Source: Falciphora oryzae
Lineage: Eukaryota; Ascomycota; Sordariomycetes; Magnaporthales; Magnaporthaceae
DNA length: 64,000 nucleotides
Direction: 5' to 3'
Assembly: GCA_000733355.1 (NCBI GenBank)
Contig: JNVV01000020.1
Span: 39,743 to 103,742 of the forward strand
In this document: piece by piece, positions 43,469 to 55,131 of the stretch
Layout of the letters: every line of letters begins with the position of its first letter
Position numbering within the stretch: position 1 is the first letter of the stretch
Program-made: the position numbers and the translations under genes
The notes under the pieces: generated by a model
The model's input: only the letters and a program-made list of their open reading frames with translations
What the model was told of the DNA's origin: nothing
Database searches by the model: none

Positions 43469-43876
43469 CTAATTTAGCAGTACATGTGAACCGATTCCCC
43501 CAGACCCCAGAAACATATAGCAGCCGGCTGGTACCCAAAAGCCGCCGAAAACACCCTTGAGCAGCTCAAAGCCCCGTGTGAGTACACACCCCTGTTTGGG
43601 CGTGCTGCTCTGCATCAGAAGGCCGACGTCGACTCTCGGGGCCTTTGCGAGCACTACTCGAAGGTTGCAGGCTGGCATCTCGGCTTGGGGTATCTGGTCA
43701 GTGAGGTAGAATTCTCCGGTTATTGTGTCCCTGACGATGCTCAGGCCGGGCATGCCCAAGTTCGGAGCGAGAGAGGGTTTGATCACCCCTTTCGGGGCGG
43801 GTGCTGTGGCTAGCGTATTCGAGGCGGTGGCGGCCAGGGCCAGGACGGCCCCTGAGAGTGTGCTAGTCAAGAACAT
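43469..43876 (-). CDS. Small secreted protein of unknown function
   Basis: Intronless, 135 residues. A clear signal peptide (MFLTSTLSGAVLALAATAS, cut near LATA-PAPK) precedes about 110 residues. These hold three Cys (PACNLRV, KQGCVLTRG, PAGCYMF) and an Asn-rich-free, Gly-rich C-terminus ending in GSHVLLN. No repeats, membrane anchor or GPI signal. Size and secretion are typical of the small secreted proteins from which fungal effectors are drawn, but an odd Cys number and no family resemblance make any role speculative. It lies convergent to the VOC gene with 169 bases between stops. Confidence 0.6.
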   Translation of the reverse strand: MFLTSTLSGAVLALAATASNTLATAPAPKGVIKPSLAPNLGMPGLSIVRDTITGEFYLTDQIPQAEMPACNLRVVLAKAPRVDVGLLMQSSTPKQGCVLTRGFELLKGVFGGFWVPAGCYMFLGSGGIGSHVLLN

Positions 43877-45114
43877 TTCGCTAGTGGGAGAGTCTGCGGA
43901 TAATGACAGGGAAGATGATGTGCTTGGCTAGCTGGAGGCAGTTGTGGCAGGTGGTCGAGGACGATGCTATATGGGTGGAAGCGGTTGTTTGCAGTCTTTG
44001 TTGGTCGCTTTGTCGGGCGCTGGGGGTGGTAAGGGTACAAGAACGAGCTGAGGTTGTGATTAAACAGCGATTGGGGGTTTTTAGGGAGGGATAGGCATCC
44101 AGCTGCAGGAACCCCCAGCTACTTCGACGCATGCCATTACCGAGATCTTTCTGGTGACGACGGTTTGGGCTGAACCTTTGGGAAACGATAACGGCGTAGC
44201 AGGCCAAGAATAAGTATCGATGCAGCACATTTGTAATCACTGTTTGTGTAAAATCATTTGCTTGATTCCACGGATATTATTTCCGGCATCCGAGCTGTCG
44301 AGTTATCGAGCCGGTTGCCGTCGCGACTTGGAAGGACGTTGGTGCTGGTCGCTTCCAGTGTGTGCCACTGTTGCGGCTGTTTCCAGTGCATGCACACTCA
44401 ACAAAGAATCAACCTCCTCGGTGCACAAGCAACGATGCCACAAAGACCCTTCATGCCCATCAATGGGCCCGGCTTACTTTCGCACGTTGGAGAATCGGTT
44501 ATGTCGTGTTACAAATCGCGAAATCAGACTCCCGGAAGCCGATGCTGTCGCGTCTTGCTGCGCTCGATCGCATCCCCACAGCTCCCCAAGCCACTCTCGA
44601 CCCACTAGCCTGGGCACTACCTAGCAAGCAGCATGGATGGGGCTCAAGTGACGACTTCTCCCCAGCGAGCAAGTTCGGTGCAGCCAGCCGCGGTTATCAT
44701 GTCAACCAAAACGGGCACTTTAGGGCACTCTTCACACCGTTTTCTCTTCCCCATTATCTGCCTGTTCCATTAAAGATCTTAGCTGTTGGAGGGAGGGAGG
44801 CCGTCCCCGCCAAAGCCAAACTCCAAACCAACATCAACTTCGGTGCTCCGTTTGCTCAAGCACTGGGCCCCCATCCGGCACCAGCCCCAAAGCAGGGACT
44901 GGGTCCAGTGGATACGGCGAGCTTACTGGCGCGTCGACTGGGGCAAGCAGGCAGACCACAGAAACACATCGCGAGTTCCAGGCGCAGGACTGGAAATGGC
45001 TTCTCGCCAAGCTGGCCCAAAGCGATGCCACCCTCGCTGTCTCGCGTCACGGCACAGCTCGTGACCGGCATCATCATCTTGATAGCTGCTAGCGCTACCA
45101 AGCAAACACAAGTG
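43877..45114. other. Intergenic, no gene recognised
   Basis: Promoter of the small secreted protein gene at the left end and the 3' region of the rhodopsin-domain gene at the right. A 313-residue plus-strand frame (44362-45303) has no family features and overlaps the receptor's C-terminus antisense. Confidence 0.5.
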
Positions 45115-45442
45115 TCAGCAGCCTCCCTGGCTTTTTCCCTGGTCCTTCTCCACCCCGTAAAATGTCCTTGTCACAGGCAGCTCCCCCTTCTCCATGCGGT
45201 TCTCCACGCTCCCAGCACTGACATCGGCGTCCGAGGCCACAGCGCAATCGCACGCTGTGTCCCCCGACATTGGATCGCTGACATCGACTGGTCGCGACGA
45301 TGACGGCCCGCTCTGTTCCACGTTCAAATCGGCCCCAATGTTTGCGCTGTGCTCTTGTTGCTTTCCCATACCCCCTTCCCTCTCCCGTTGTGACATCCTC
45401 TCTTCCCGAGTCCGTTGCTGTTCCGCTGTCTGCTGTCGAGCA

Positions 45443-45478
<36 letters not shown>

Positions 45479-46840
45479 GACCCCTCAGGCGAGTCGGCAC
45501 TTGACCGTCGAGCCGCCTCCACCTCCCATGATCCCGTGCCTCCACCCCAGCACGACGAGCAACAGCCCCTCCCCATCCCCGTCCCCGTCCTCCTCCTCCT
45601 CCTCCAATTCCCCCTGTTTTGACTCAAGCTACTTTCGTCGCCCCCGGCCCCCCAGAGCTTGCGCGAGAAGAGCGGGCGGAGGACGGGGGCGCTGAGGGCG
45701 ACCAGGCCGATCTCGCACTCGCGTATCCCCCACCGCACGATGGTGACGGCCGACGGCGCCGCGTCGAGCGTGGCGGCCAGCCTGATGGCGGCCGCCGAGA
45801 TGACGAAGAAGCCCGAGCACACGAGCAGGCCGATCGTGAGCTTCTTGAACCACGGCAGGCGAAGGTCCCGGAGCACGGGGATGGGGAGGACGAGGATGGC
45901 CGAGTCGGTGATCACGTCTGTCGATTGGGGACGAGGTTAGCCAGGTTTTGATGCCGTCGTTGCTTGGTATTTTTGCCTTACTCAAGACTACGGCTGCCAC
46001 GAGGTTCTGCTGCTGGAAGAGGCATTCCGGTGGCGGGAGGTGCCGGACCAGGAAGTTTCTTTCGTAACTGACAGTCCCAGGGATCGATTAGCTCATAATT
46101 AGTCCTGCAGTACAGCACAACGCAGGCAGCCGCTGGCAAAAGGGATTGGCCGGCTCTTACGGTAGGCAACTCAGTGAAATGACAAGAATCACGGCCACAA
46201 ACGACAAGAAGGTGAACCAGCAGAGCGCCCTGAACACCCAGGTGTACTGCCAGAGGCAGAAAGTCAACCTGTGGCTGCAGCGATTATTGTTAGCCCGCCG
46301 CGCCCGCCTCCATCAGGTGTATCTCCTCGCTTACTAAAAGCACAGGGCGCAAGCCTTGATGCACCAAAGGAACGCCGTGTATAGATACCACGAGACCTGG
46401 AGGTATTTCGACCCCTGCGCCAGCTGCTCAATCTCGGCCTCGGATAGCTGGTCGATATCCCCCTGCCCTAGGTCGACGTTTGTTCCGTACTGGTCTGCGA
46501 TGTTGTCAGCGGCGCTCCACAATCCCCAACCAAAGGAGTCTCTGGCAGCTTACAGATCAGAAGGGCCATGGCGACCAGGGCCCCGTGGAACACAAAAGTC
46601 TTTGCAGCACGTTAGCGCCCCAACAGTCTATGGGGCAAGCAACAAAACGTGAACCCGGGCTCTGCTCACCAGAACCATAAAGTAGTCGTCCCCCGCGAGG
46701 CCGGCTGCCCCCACCATGCGGAGCCTCACGGCGAACCGGAGGATCATCACGACCGTCCCTATGCAGAACCAGGCCCAGAGCTCTCCAGCAAACGTCGGGT
46801 CGCGGCCCAGGAACTGGTCGAGAAGTCCGCCCTCGTTCAT
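45115..46840 (-). CDS. Rhodopsin-domain integral membrane protein (PTH11/SAT4-like) with polyQ tail
   Basis: Six exons on the minus strand (46840-46670, 46599-46554, 46494-46335, 46274-46161, 46067-45982, 45917-45115) join in frame to 459 residues. Seven membrane segments can be traced: ELWAWFCIGTVVMILRFAV, FVFHGALVAMALLI, YLYTAFLWCIKACALC, FVAVILVISLSCLP, NLVAAVVLNVITDSAIL, LTIGLLVCSGFFVISAA and a hydrophobic stretch at EIGLVALSAPVLRPL. Conserved points of the family are DDYFMVL in TM2, the Lys/Phe segment of TM4, ECLFQQQN and the ITDSAILVLPIPVL block. The C-terminus is long, cytosolic, Ser/Arg/Glu-rich and contains 11 consecutive Gln. Relatives are often annotated as PTH11-type receptors. 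Ligand unknown, and whether it couples to G proteins is untested. Confidence 0.87.
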
Positions 46841-47261
46841 CCTTTTGCTTTTGCTCCCTCCTCCTCTTCCCCTTCCCTCCCCTCCTCGCCCCCGCCTCTC
46901 GCTTTCCAGTGCTCTCTGGGCGCGCTCAGCTACGCTGTACGGGCAGCCAGCCTATAAAGTCGCAGCAGGCATGCTTGTTTGACAAAGAGGCGAGGATCTG
47001 CGGGGAACGCAGTTTATCGTGGCTTTGCGAATTGGTACCAAGATGCCGTCGTGTCCCGGCGGCGGGTCTCGTCAAGGGCGGGTCGGAGATTTTGTTTGTG
47101 GAAACGGGCACCGTCCCGTGGGGCGTCAACCGTCGCTTTCCTTCCACTGTCGTGGTTGTCCACGATTGGTCGTTGACTATTATACCTGTCTATCAGGCCG
47201 GGCTGATGATCCAGGCGGTGAACGATCCTTAGACTGGCTGCCGTCGATTAAAACCGGTCAA

Positions 47262-47296
<35 letters not shown>

Positions 47297-49348
47297 GAAC
47301 AAGACAGGAATGCAATCTACGGTGGGACAAAGCGGGCCGGGGAAAGCCCCCAGTTCAAATGGAAAACGCATCGCGCAAGGCATGCAAAACCCGCTGCGGA
47401 GAAGCCGGAGATCCAGGATGGCGGCATCCCAAAAGAGGGGACACCGAAGAGAATGGCAGGGTTGGTTTCCGGGGCTCAGGACGAGAATGTTTCCCTTTGC
47501 CCCGTTTAAACCATGGTTGATACGCCATACGGGGGAGAGGGTTAGAGTTCAGCGGGGGGCACCCCGGCCTCGCCGACAACCCCGGAGCGAAGTGCCGGGT
47601 GGGCAAAAGACCTGCTCTGGGTATTTTTTTCCTTACGGCAGCTGCCACTGACTCGGGACTTGCAGGTTGACACTGCTATACCATGCGCCAGGGGGCCAGA
47701 AAACAAAAACTCTCGCCTGGAATCAGGGCAGAAAAAAAAGAAAAAAAATTGGCCACACGAGATAGACTTCCCTCCCCCGGCAGATGGGGACGCCCCAGCC
47801 GCTGACGCCGAGGCCGCGGAGGAGGCGGGATGTCGGAGGCAAAATCGTGCCTTTCCGGCAAGCGGGTGACGTGGACTTGGCAAAGTGATGCTGCGACATG
47901 GGCTTCACGCTGTATCTGTACCGGGACAAGTCATCCGTGTTTCTCCAGGCCAAGCCCTTGTGCTCATTTGATGTCTTCCCGTCGGTCGGATTATTCCTGG
48001 GACTATCTGCCGAGTCCCCTGTCGGAGGGAGAGGGGGAAGGAAGCCGGCGAGTTTACGAATCGCTTTGCTGAGCAATCCGCGCCAAGTCTCCTCGTCCCG
48101 AGTTACCAGTGCCTCGGTCATCACTTCCGGTTAGGCGGCTCTCCAGACGTGAGCATTCTTGACATATCGTGCCCGACGGTTCAAACCCTTTCGTTTACCA
48201 GGTCCACGTAAATTCGGGAGCATTCTCGGCGCCGGCGACACTGCTTACTGAAGCCGCCCGTGTCCCCGGGGCCAGATCTTCTGCCATCTTCAAGCCCGGT
48301 CGACAGCAGTTCCGATGGGAAGCCCTCAATCTTTCCCGGGGCGGCGGGTCGAGAACTCCCAAAATAGCAGGGTCGCATGCGTGTTTGGTGGTGTTGGTTC
48401 TGCGCAACGTCGGCCAAGAAGCTCGCCCTGTGCCCACTGCCGTCTCCACATCCAACGGCTCGTGCCTACTACGGAGATATTTGTGTCTGCTGACGGGCGG
48501 TGTCGTGAAGCTCGTCATCTAATGCAGAGCAGGACGCTCCATACCATCCCTCCACCAGGTAGGTAGCGTGCGGAACATCTGCGCACATCATGGCAAACTC
48601 CATTCGGTTCCTTGCTTGGCCCAGCCAGCGCGGGAACAAAGCCGGCAAGTGGGCTGGCAGTCACTGTGCTTCCGAAAGCGCCCATTGCCAATGTAATCAA
48701 CCACATGGTAGGTCGCTATATACTTGACAGCTGGCACAGACTGGCCGTCGTTGCCGGCAATGGAGAAACCGGCGAGGATCCTGGGCCGAGACTCTCGAGG
48801 CCACTAGTGAGCCGCAACGGTCGGCGGGTTTGGCTAGCGGGGGCGGTTGACTAACATCCACCGTCCCGCCCCTTATTCTTAGCAACACTGCGACCACGAT
48901 TACCAGTGTACATAGAGGAACCTTCAAGCAGCTGTGGTTTTGGATGGCTCTTTCGTAATGATTACCTACTATTCAGGGCAAGATGAGTGATGTTTGCGCA
49001 AGTTGAACTAGGTAGAGCAGAGATCATAAAGTCGGGCATTAGTTTCAGCACTTAAAACTGCTACTCAAAGCCGAGACAACCGACCATCTTCGAAATGCTT
49101 CATTCTCGCATTCTCGCTAGCAGCGAGCACCCAGCAACACATCATAGTGATCGGGACGACACACACAGGGAGAAATGCATTCATGGGTATTATAGCGTGC
49201 ACTAAAAACTGGAACCAACCCAAAAACGGACCTCCCAAGCAATCCGCTCCTACACCAAAAGTTGTAATAGATAGCCTCTCCTTCCTGGAAAAGCGCAGCA
49301 AACAGGGGGCCCATTCTCAGGGAGCAAAGAAAGCTATGCCAACTGCTT
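46841..49348. other. 2.5-kb intergenic stretch, no gene recognised
   Basis: Receptor promoter at the left. A 30-A run lies at 47263-47292. The remainder has mixed open frames without coding signals. The right end is the 3' region of the permease gene. Confidence 0.5.
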
Positions 49349-50956
49349 CTAGTGAAGATGCACCTTCCGGTACCGGATCACCTCGTCACCCTGTTCATCA
49401 ATAACGCGCTCGGCTTCGATGCGGTAGCCGCCCAGGCGCGGCCACAGCTGGGTCCAGACGAGCCAGTAGATGGCGCCCAGCACGAGCACGCCAACGCCGA
49501 CAATGGGGAAAACGTAGTACGGGTACCCGTCCTCGTTCCAGTTGGACTCGGGCGGGATGAATGGCACGAGGGCCAGGAAGACGTTGGCCAGCAGGTACAG
49601 GACGCTGATGGGCAGGTACGTGTGCCAGGGACTCGTCCAGTTCTCCTTCTTGCTCCACTGCAGGTAGATCAGGCCGGCGGCCACAAAGGCGTTGATCCAG
49701 GCGCCCGGGTAGGTGTACAGGTTGACAATGAAGTTGTAGGCGGCGCCGGCGGGCGGGGCCAAGAGCACGATGACAGTGACGATCCAGTGTAGGAAGAGGG
49801 CGGCGGCGGGGGTGTTGAACGGCTTGATGGAGGCCCAGAACTGGCTGAACGGCAGCAGGCCCTCTTTGCCGAACTCTTGGTTGACGCGGGCGTGGGCGAA
49901 GCTGACGGCTAGGACGTTGCCCATGTTGGAGAGCGCAACGAGAGCGGGGAGCGCGCGCACGGCGGACGAGGCGCCAAAGACGTTGCGGAAAAAGAGGCCG
50001 GCCACGATGACTTCGGACTTTGCCAGATCCGACTTGGGGATGGCGGCGAAGTAGGCAACGTTGGCGAGCACATAAAGGATGGTAACGCCGCCAACAGCCA
50101 GCGGAGCAGCGACAGCGAGGGTCCTGCGCGGGTTCTTGAGCTCGCCAACGATGTAGTTTGCGTTCTCCCAGCCCTTGTAGCTGTAGACGATGTTCAGGAG
50201 AGCGTTCGCGTATGCGTAGGCGCCGCCGCCGCCGTAGCCGTCGCCCGACTCGATGGCGAAGGCGTTGTCGAAGTTGCGGGGGTCGTCGACGAGGCGGCGG
50301 CCGGCGAGGGCGGCGAACCCGGAGAAGACGATAATAAGCAGCACGATAACCTTGAAGATACCGAGCACGTTGAACAGGCGGATACCCCACTTGGGCAGGG
50401 TGATGTGCAGCAGGACGGCAAAGGTGATGCAGGCGACGCCGATGCCCCGGGCCTGCCAGCCGTCGGGGGAAGACTCGCCAAGGCCGCCGGCGGCGAAGAG
50501 GACGTAGCGGCCAAAGGCGAGCGAGTTGCCGGCGGAGAAGCCCAGCAGGATCATCTGCGAGGCCAGGACGCACGAGGCGAGGTAGCGGGGGTGGCGGTAG
50601 ACGCGCTCGAGGTAGTTCTTCTCGCCGCCGGAGCGGGGGATGGCGAGGCCGAACTCCATGAAGACGCTAATGCCGGCGAAGGTGAGGACGCCGCCAATGA
50701 CCCACAGCATCAGGCTGACGCCGACGGAGCCGGTGGCGGCGAAGATGCTGGACGGGGTGGAGAAGATGCCGGTGCCGATCATCTTGTTGAGGATCAGGAA
50801 GACGGCGCCCGTGACGCCCAGCTTCTGCTTCTCGTCGTAGGCGTAGGCCTGGACGCCCGCCGTCTCCGAGTCGGGCTCGTTGACGACGTAGCTGTCGTGG
50901 GGCGAGCCGTCGCCTTTGGCGGGCACGACGCCATCGTCGCCGTCTCCTTTGGACAT
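49349..50956 (-). CDS. MUP1: High-affinity methionine permease, Mup1 type
   Basis: Intronless, 535 residues from the ATG at 50956. The frame stays open 96 codons further but that part lacks family character. After a 45-residue acidic cytosolic head, TM1 begins LGVTGAVFLILNKMIGTGIF, the substrate-binding turn of the amino-acid/polyamine permease fold. SGGEKNYLERVYRHP follows TM3, IVGELKNPRRTLAVA lies after TM6, and GLLPFSQFWASIKPFNTP after TM8. About 12 membrane spans in all. These features match Mup1-like methionine permeases of the LAT-related branch, which import methionine with protons at the plasma membrane. Other low-affinity amino acids are possible. In yeast the acidic N-terminus carries ubiquitin-mediated turnover signals. 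Confidence 0.92.
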   Translation of the reverse strand: MSKGDGDDGVVPAKGDGSPHDSYVVNEPDSETAGVQAYAYDEKQKLGVTGAVFLILNKMIGTGIFSTPSSIFAATGSVGVSLMLWVIGGVLTFAGISVFMEFGLAIPRSGGEKNYLERVYRHPRYLASCVLASQMILLGFSAGNSLAFGRYVLFAAGGLGESSPDGWQARGIGVACITFAVLLHITLPKWGIRLFNVLGIFKVIVLLIIVFSGFAALAGRRLVDDPRNFDNAFAIESGDGYGGGGAYAYANALLNIVYSYKGWENANYIVGELKNPRRTLAVAAPLAVGGVTILYVLANVAYFAAIPKSDLAKSEVIVAGLFFRNVFGASSAVRALPALVALSNMGNVLAVSFAHARVNQEFGKEGLLPFSQFWASIKPFNTPAAALFLHWIVTVIVLLAPPAGAAYNFIVNLYTYPGAWINAFVAAGLIYLQWSKKENWTSPWHTYLPISVLYLLANVFLALVPFIPPESNWNEDGYPYYVFPIVGVGVLVLGAIYWLVWTQLWPRLGGYRIEAERVIDEQGDEVIRYRKVHLH

Positions 50957-52086
50957 GTCGATTGCCAGGGCAGATTGGACGAGCGTCAACCTAGTGTAGG
51001 TAGCCAACGCCCACGGCAGGCCCGAGAGGAGAGTCGCGACAGGCAGTCGGGTGAAGAGTGAGAGACGAGGAGGCAGGACGAGATGGACGAGCCCTTGCAG
51101 ATCACTGTATTTATTTATCTGTCTGCGCACACCATCAGGGCCAGAATTTCGTCCGGCCCCGCAGCCCGCAGCAACAGCGGCAGCACGGTAAATGGCGTGG
51201 TGGCATTCGGGTAGGGGAAGCTCTGGTGGTGGCGTGGCGACCAAGGAGGCAAAAGAGGTTGGATGCAGCGCGTCTCACAAGGACGAGGCCAGCTTGGCAC
51301 GCCATTGCTGGTGGGTTTGACGCAAATCAGTTGGAACGGGAAGGTGAAGAGCGCCTGCAGACGCCCATTGGCCGCCGCACAAGGCCCCCATCGGCATTCG
51401 GGCAATTTGTGGTGCTTGGCGGCTGGGGTCTAGTGGCAGCCTCCCGCTGTAGATACCAACGGCAGCTAAAAACCAAGCGCTGCTGTAATCGTGGTCAAGG
51501 TTCGGTTGCGCCCTCCCCCATCTTCAGACTGCGCGCAACTAACGGGTGCCGACATGGACGAAGTGTGGTGGTGCCGCCTGGTAGCAGGCATTCGCCCAGG
51601 ACCGACGACAGCAACTCGAGATATCAGACAGCTTGACTGACGGCATCTGAATGCTCCGCGAAATCGGCCCCGTCTGGTGAGCCGCCCAATCGATGCTAGC
51701 CCCGATGACGTGATCGTGCCCAGACCCGATGGCCGCAACGACCTGCCCAACGGGGATAGCTTCTGGATACCACAGCGAAGGATCTGGATGACAAGGTAAC
51801 GGGAAAATGGCCCCCTTGATGGGAAAAGGCCCTTTTATCATCCCACCAAGGGCATTTGGTGTTGCGCTCACCTCCTCCCACTGCCAAACCGTCGCCATCT
51901 GGTGTGGGATTTCCGTTCTGCCAACAACTCCGACGAATAAGTTGCTTTGCCATCATCTAGTATTTTCTCCTAATAGATCTCGGTAGAGGGTAGCATCGCC
52001 ACGCGGCGATATGTATGCGACCAGACGACACGCCTAGTTGATGGAGAAAGATCAAATAAAGAACCAAAAATCAGCAAAAGAATATC
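50957..52086. other. Permease promoter to tRNA gene, no other gene recognised
   Basis: GC-rich leader near the permease, then mixed sequence. The last bases hold an AAAA stretch that is the tRNA's downstream T-run on the minus strand. Confidence 0.55.
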
Positions 52087-52182
52087 GACAGCGACAGGAC
52101 TCGAACCTGTGCGCTCGAAAGCATATGATTTCTGAATTCAGAGAATTCGAGTCATACTCCTTAACCACTCGGACACGCTGTC
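52087..52182 (-). tRNA. tRNA-Ser(CGA) with 16-nt intron
   Basis: The minus strand folds as a serine tRNA. Acceptor stem is GACAGCG/CGCTGTC. The D-arm contains GAGTGGTTAAGG (A box), the anticodon stem is TATGA/TCATA, and a variable arm follows TGC. The T-arm contains GGTTCGAGTCC (B box). The loop CTCGAA..A carries anticodon CGA, with a 16-nt intron after position 37. An almost identical gene lies at 63145. A T-run (TTTT) follows the gene as Pol III terminator. Yeast tRNA-Ser(CGA) also carries an intron. Confidence 0.93.
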
Positions 52183-55131
52183 ATTGGATGCATTTGTGTT
52201 TGCCGAGGACGGGAGTTCGAGCCCGAAAGGCACCCAATCCGACGGCTCGTTGGGGCAGTCTGGGCCCGCTCCCAAGAGGGCTCCTTGTGTTCTTCAAAAA
52301 TCGACGAGAAGGTCATTTTAGGGCTACTTACTCCAATCCACTCTTTTCAGGGCTAAGATTTCGCGTGCTGAGGTCCTCGGCGCGTTCCAGGTATTCAGCG
52401 GGCTGGTGCCGGCCCTGCGCGGCGGCGCGGATGGCTCGCGATGGTCCACCGGGAGGCGGAGCTGCACAGAAAACCGCCGTTGCGTGCAGAAGAGCCTCTG
52501 GCACTGCATTAAGATATGGCCTCCAAGGCGAGGTCAATGGAGTTCCTCGAGTCTTCCATGCGATCTTGACGGCGAGCATCGGCTCATGGCCATTGTCCAT
52601 TGATTGGCAGGTTGGGTTGTTTGGGACCCGACGGCGGGGGTATCCGAGTCTGTTTTGCAGGCCAGACAGACATTCACGGTCTCAGCACTTTGACAAGAAA
52701 CGGAAATCATGTCGGAGGGAAAAAAAAAAAAAAAAAAAAAAAAAAAGATCTTTAGTCACGAGTTGCGAGATGGCTCGAAAGAACGAGGCTAAAGGGGAAA
52801 GCCACTAGACAAGGTTTGTCGGGTATCTCCAGAAGGCAAAATCGACAGCGGTGACAGACCGTAAGAGGAGATTGCATGTGGCGCTATTCAACGAAAGAAG
52901 CAAATCGCTTCAGCTGCTCGCTACAGGCCTGTTCTTCAGCTGGCAGCTGAACCTTGGCCCCAAAGCCCTGCTTGTGCCTTACCCCGTAGGTCTGCCTTAC
53001 CCCGTAGGTCAAGCAGGGGTGGTTTGTTTCTGGGCCGGGGCGAGGGTGCTCCTGGAAGACCCGACTGTCAACCCAACATCAAACCCAACTGAGCTATCGA
53101 AAGGCGCCGTGCTTGAGGGAGGGCCCTGATAGCGTTAGGCCATTGGGATTGGAGGCAACACAAGCGAGCTTCGGAGGCTATCAATTTGATCAATTGTGGA
53201 GCATTGCAGGCCGGGGTGAGGCAGCCACTCGACTGCTGGACGACGGAAGCAGTGCGCCCTCAGATCTGAGGCTCTCGTCATGCTCGGTGGGAACACTACT
53301 CGATGGAAAGCCAACAGAGGCGCCGTGGACAACACGCGACGCCAAGCAGCGGGACTTATTCATGATCAACCACGGCACCTGGCGTCAAAAAGAAGCACAG
53401 GTCGCGTCGTCGCAGAGATTTCGGGTAGCGGCAGAGCCAGCAGCCTGGACCGCGGTCCACATCGCCAAAAACCATGGGGCCGTCCGTCAGGTGTCTTCGT
53501 TGCCGGTCCCTCCTCCTTCCTTCGCTTCGCTTGGCGGGCGGGAAGCGTTCCAGTCGTTTTCCACGAGCATTTTTGTCTTGGCTTTCTTGTCGCGTCTTGT
53601 GTCCCTGCCTTGGGGCTGCCTCTTGGCGACTCGCCCGGCCGAGCGGACCACGTCGCGTCCTGCCTGGCACGTTGGTTGGTTATCTGGCTGTCACATGTGT
53701 CGAGAGTCTGGCGGATAAAAACAGCAAATGACATGGTCCACAGATTGTGCAAGCTGCACCGGACACGCAATGCACGAGTGCGGGGTGCACTGTTGGCGCC
53801 CGCCGTTATGTGAGCTGCCAGCCCCTTTTCTGTCATCCGCCGCCTTCCATCCCCTGACAAGGCGCATCTGGGACCTGCATACGGAGCTTGAGCCATCGCG
53901 TTGATGGGCTATTGTGGGCACCCTCCTTGTCCCAATTAGGAATTCGCCCCTGGCCGCTAGCGTGCGCCGATGCGGCTTGGGCTGAGATTGCCTCTGCCTC
54001 TCGTCGCTGCGGGACATGTGCGTCTGTCCCTTTTTGTGCACAGATGGAGGAGGGAAAATATTGAACCATTTCTGATGGTCCCGGTCTGGATCCATGGCCG
54101 TCTTCTCTCGTATTAAATAGGTATCAAGGTTAGGGTGCCCACCCTCTGTCGCCCCAGCCCGGCCGCCTGTCTCCTTTTTGAATCTTCCTCGCATTTTTAC
54201 TTCCTCTGGCTCTCCACCCTCGTCGGCTCCGGCGGCATCACCGACCAGACATTCCAGGCGCGCAAACGCAGCAAAGCAGTTGGGCAGAACGATCCGCAGG
54301 CGATCGGCGAAATTACCATCGCTCAACCGACCCGCCGATTTCCATGCGACCACCAGCCCAATCCCTCTGAAACGAGGCCCATCTAGAGGAACCCCCCACC
54401 CCCAAGTCAAAGCCATTACCGCATCGCCGCCCGCACCCCGGTCGTGTTTTTCAAAGCAGGAGACCCTCGGAATCTGCCCATTTTGGCAGGCGCACACACC
54501 CACGTTCGATAGGGAGGGAGGCGCGTCTTGCTCTTTTTCCCAACTGCCCCTTCTCGTCGACTTGCATCACGCGCAAACACCCGCGTCCCGTCACTCCTTT
54601 TCCCACCTGTCGAGGTGTTTGCTTCTTGCGTTCTGTTTCTTGCTCACGCCCACGGCCATGGGACTCTAGCAATTGCCTGTTTTATTTTTTTTATTTGGAA
54701 AGGCAGGCCGAATTTTTCGTTGGCTTGTTCGTTTCGTTCACTCCTTTTGCCGCGCCCTGGCCCATTATTGGCCCGCGTACTATCAACAGAAACGCTCGAG
54801 CAGCCACTCCTTTTCACGACTCGCTCGATCGATCACGAGGCGCCCAGCCATCCTTTGAGGAATACAGTCCAGTTCGATATCGTGTATACGAAGCGCCCGC
54901 TCGTCGAGCCCGTTGCGCTCTCTCGGGAGCTCGGTTTTCCCGTCGAGGACGAATCAATTAGGTCGGTGTCCTCGACCTAGAACTGGAACGCAAACAGACT
55001 CGCGTGCCGCCGACTTGGACGTCATTGAAGCCCAGGGGGTAAATTCGTCACTAACCCCGGAATCCTGCTACAGAACTACACTTCATACATACCGACTTTT
55101 GTCGCATTAGTTTCGACCACTGCGGTTCAAG
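52183..55131. other. 3-kb intergenic stretch, no gene recognised
   Basis: Contains a 27-A run (52720-52746) and a nested repeat at 52966-53018. From about 54150 a pyrimidine-rich region with many short T tracts is probably the promoter and long leader of the next gene. Open frames up to 270 residues on both strands show no family features. Confidence 0.5.
52966..53018. repeat. 18-bp tandem pair inside a 9-bp inverted repeat
   Basis: Two 18-bp units differing at the last base (52976-52993 and 52994-53011, 'gccttaccccgtaggtct/a') are bracketed by CCCTGCTTG (52966-52974) and its reverse complement CAAGCAGGG (53010-53018). Confidence 0.8.

Noticed and set aside
44362..45303. 313-residue plus-strand frame
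   Set aside because: Overlaps the receptor gene's C-terminal exon antisense and has no family features or codon preference.
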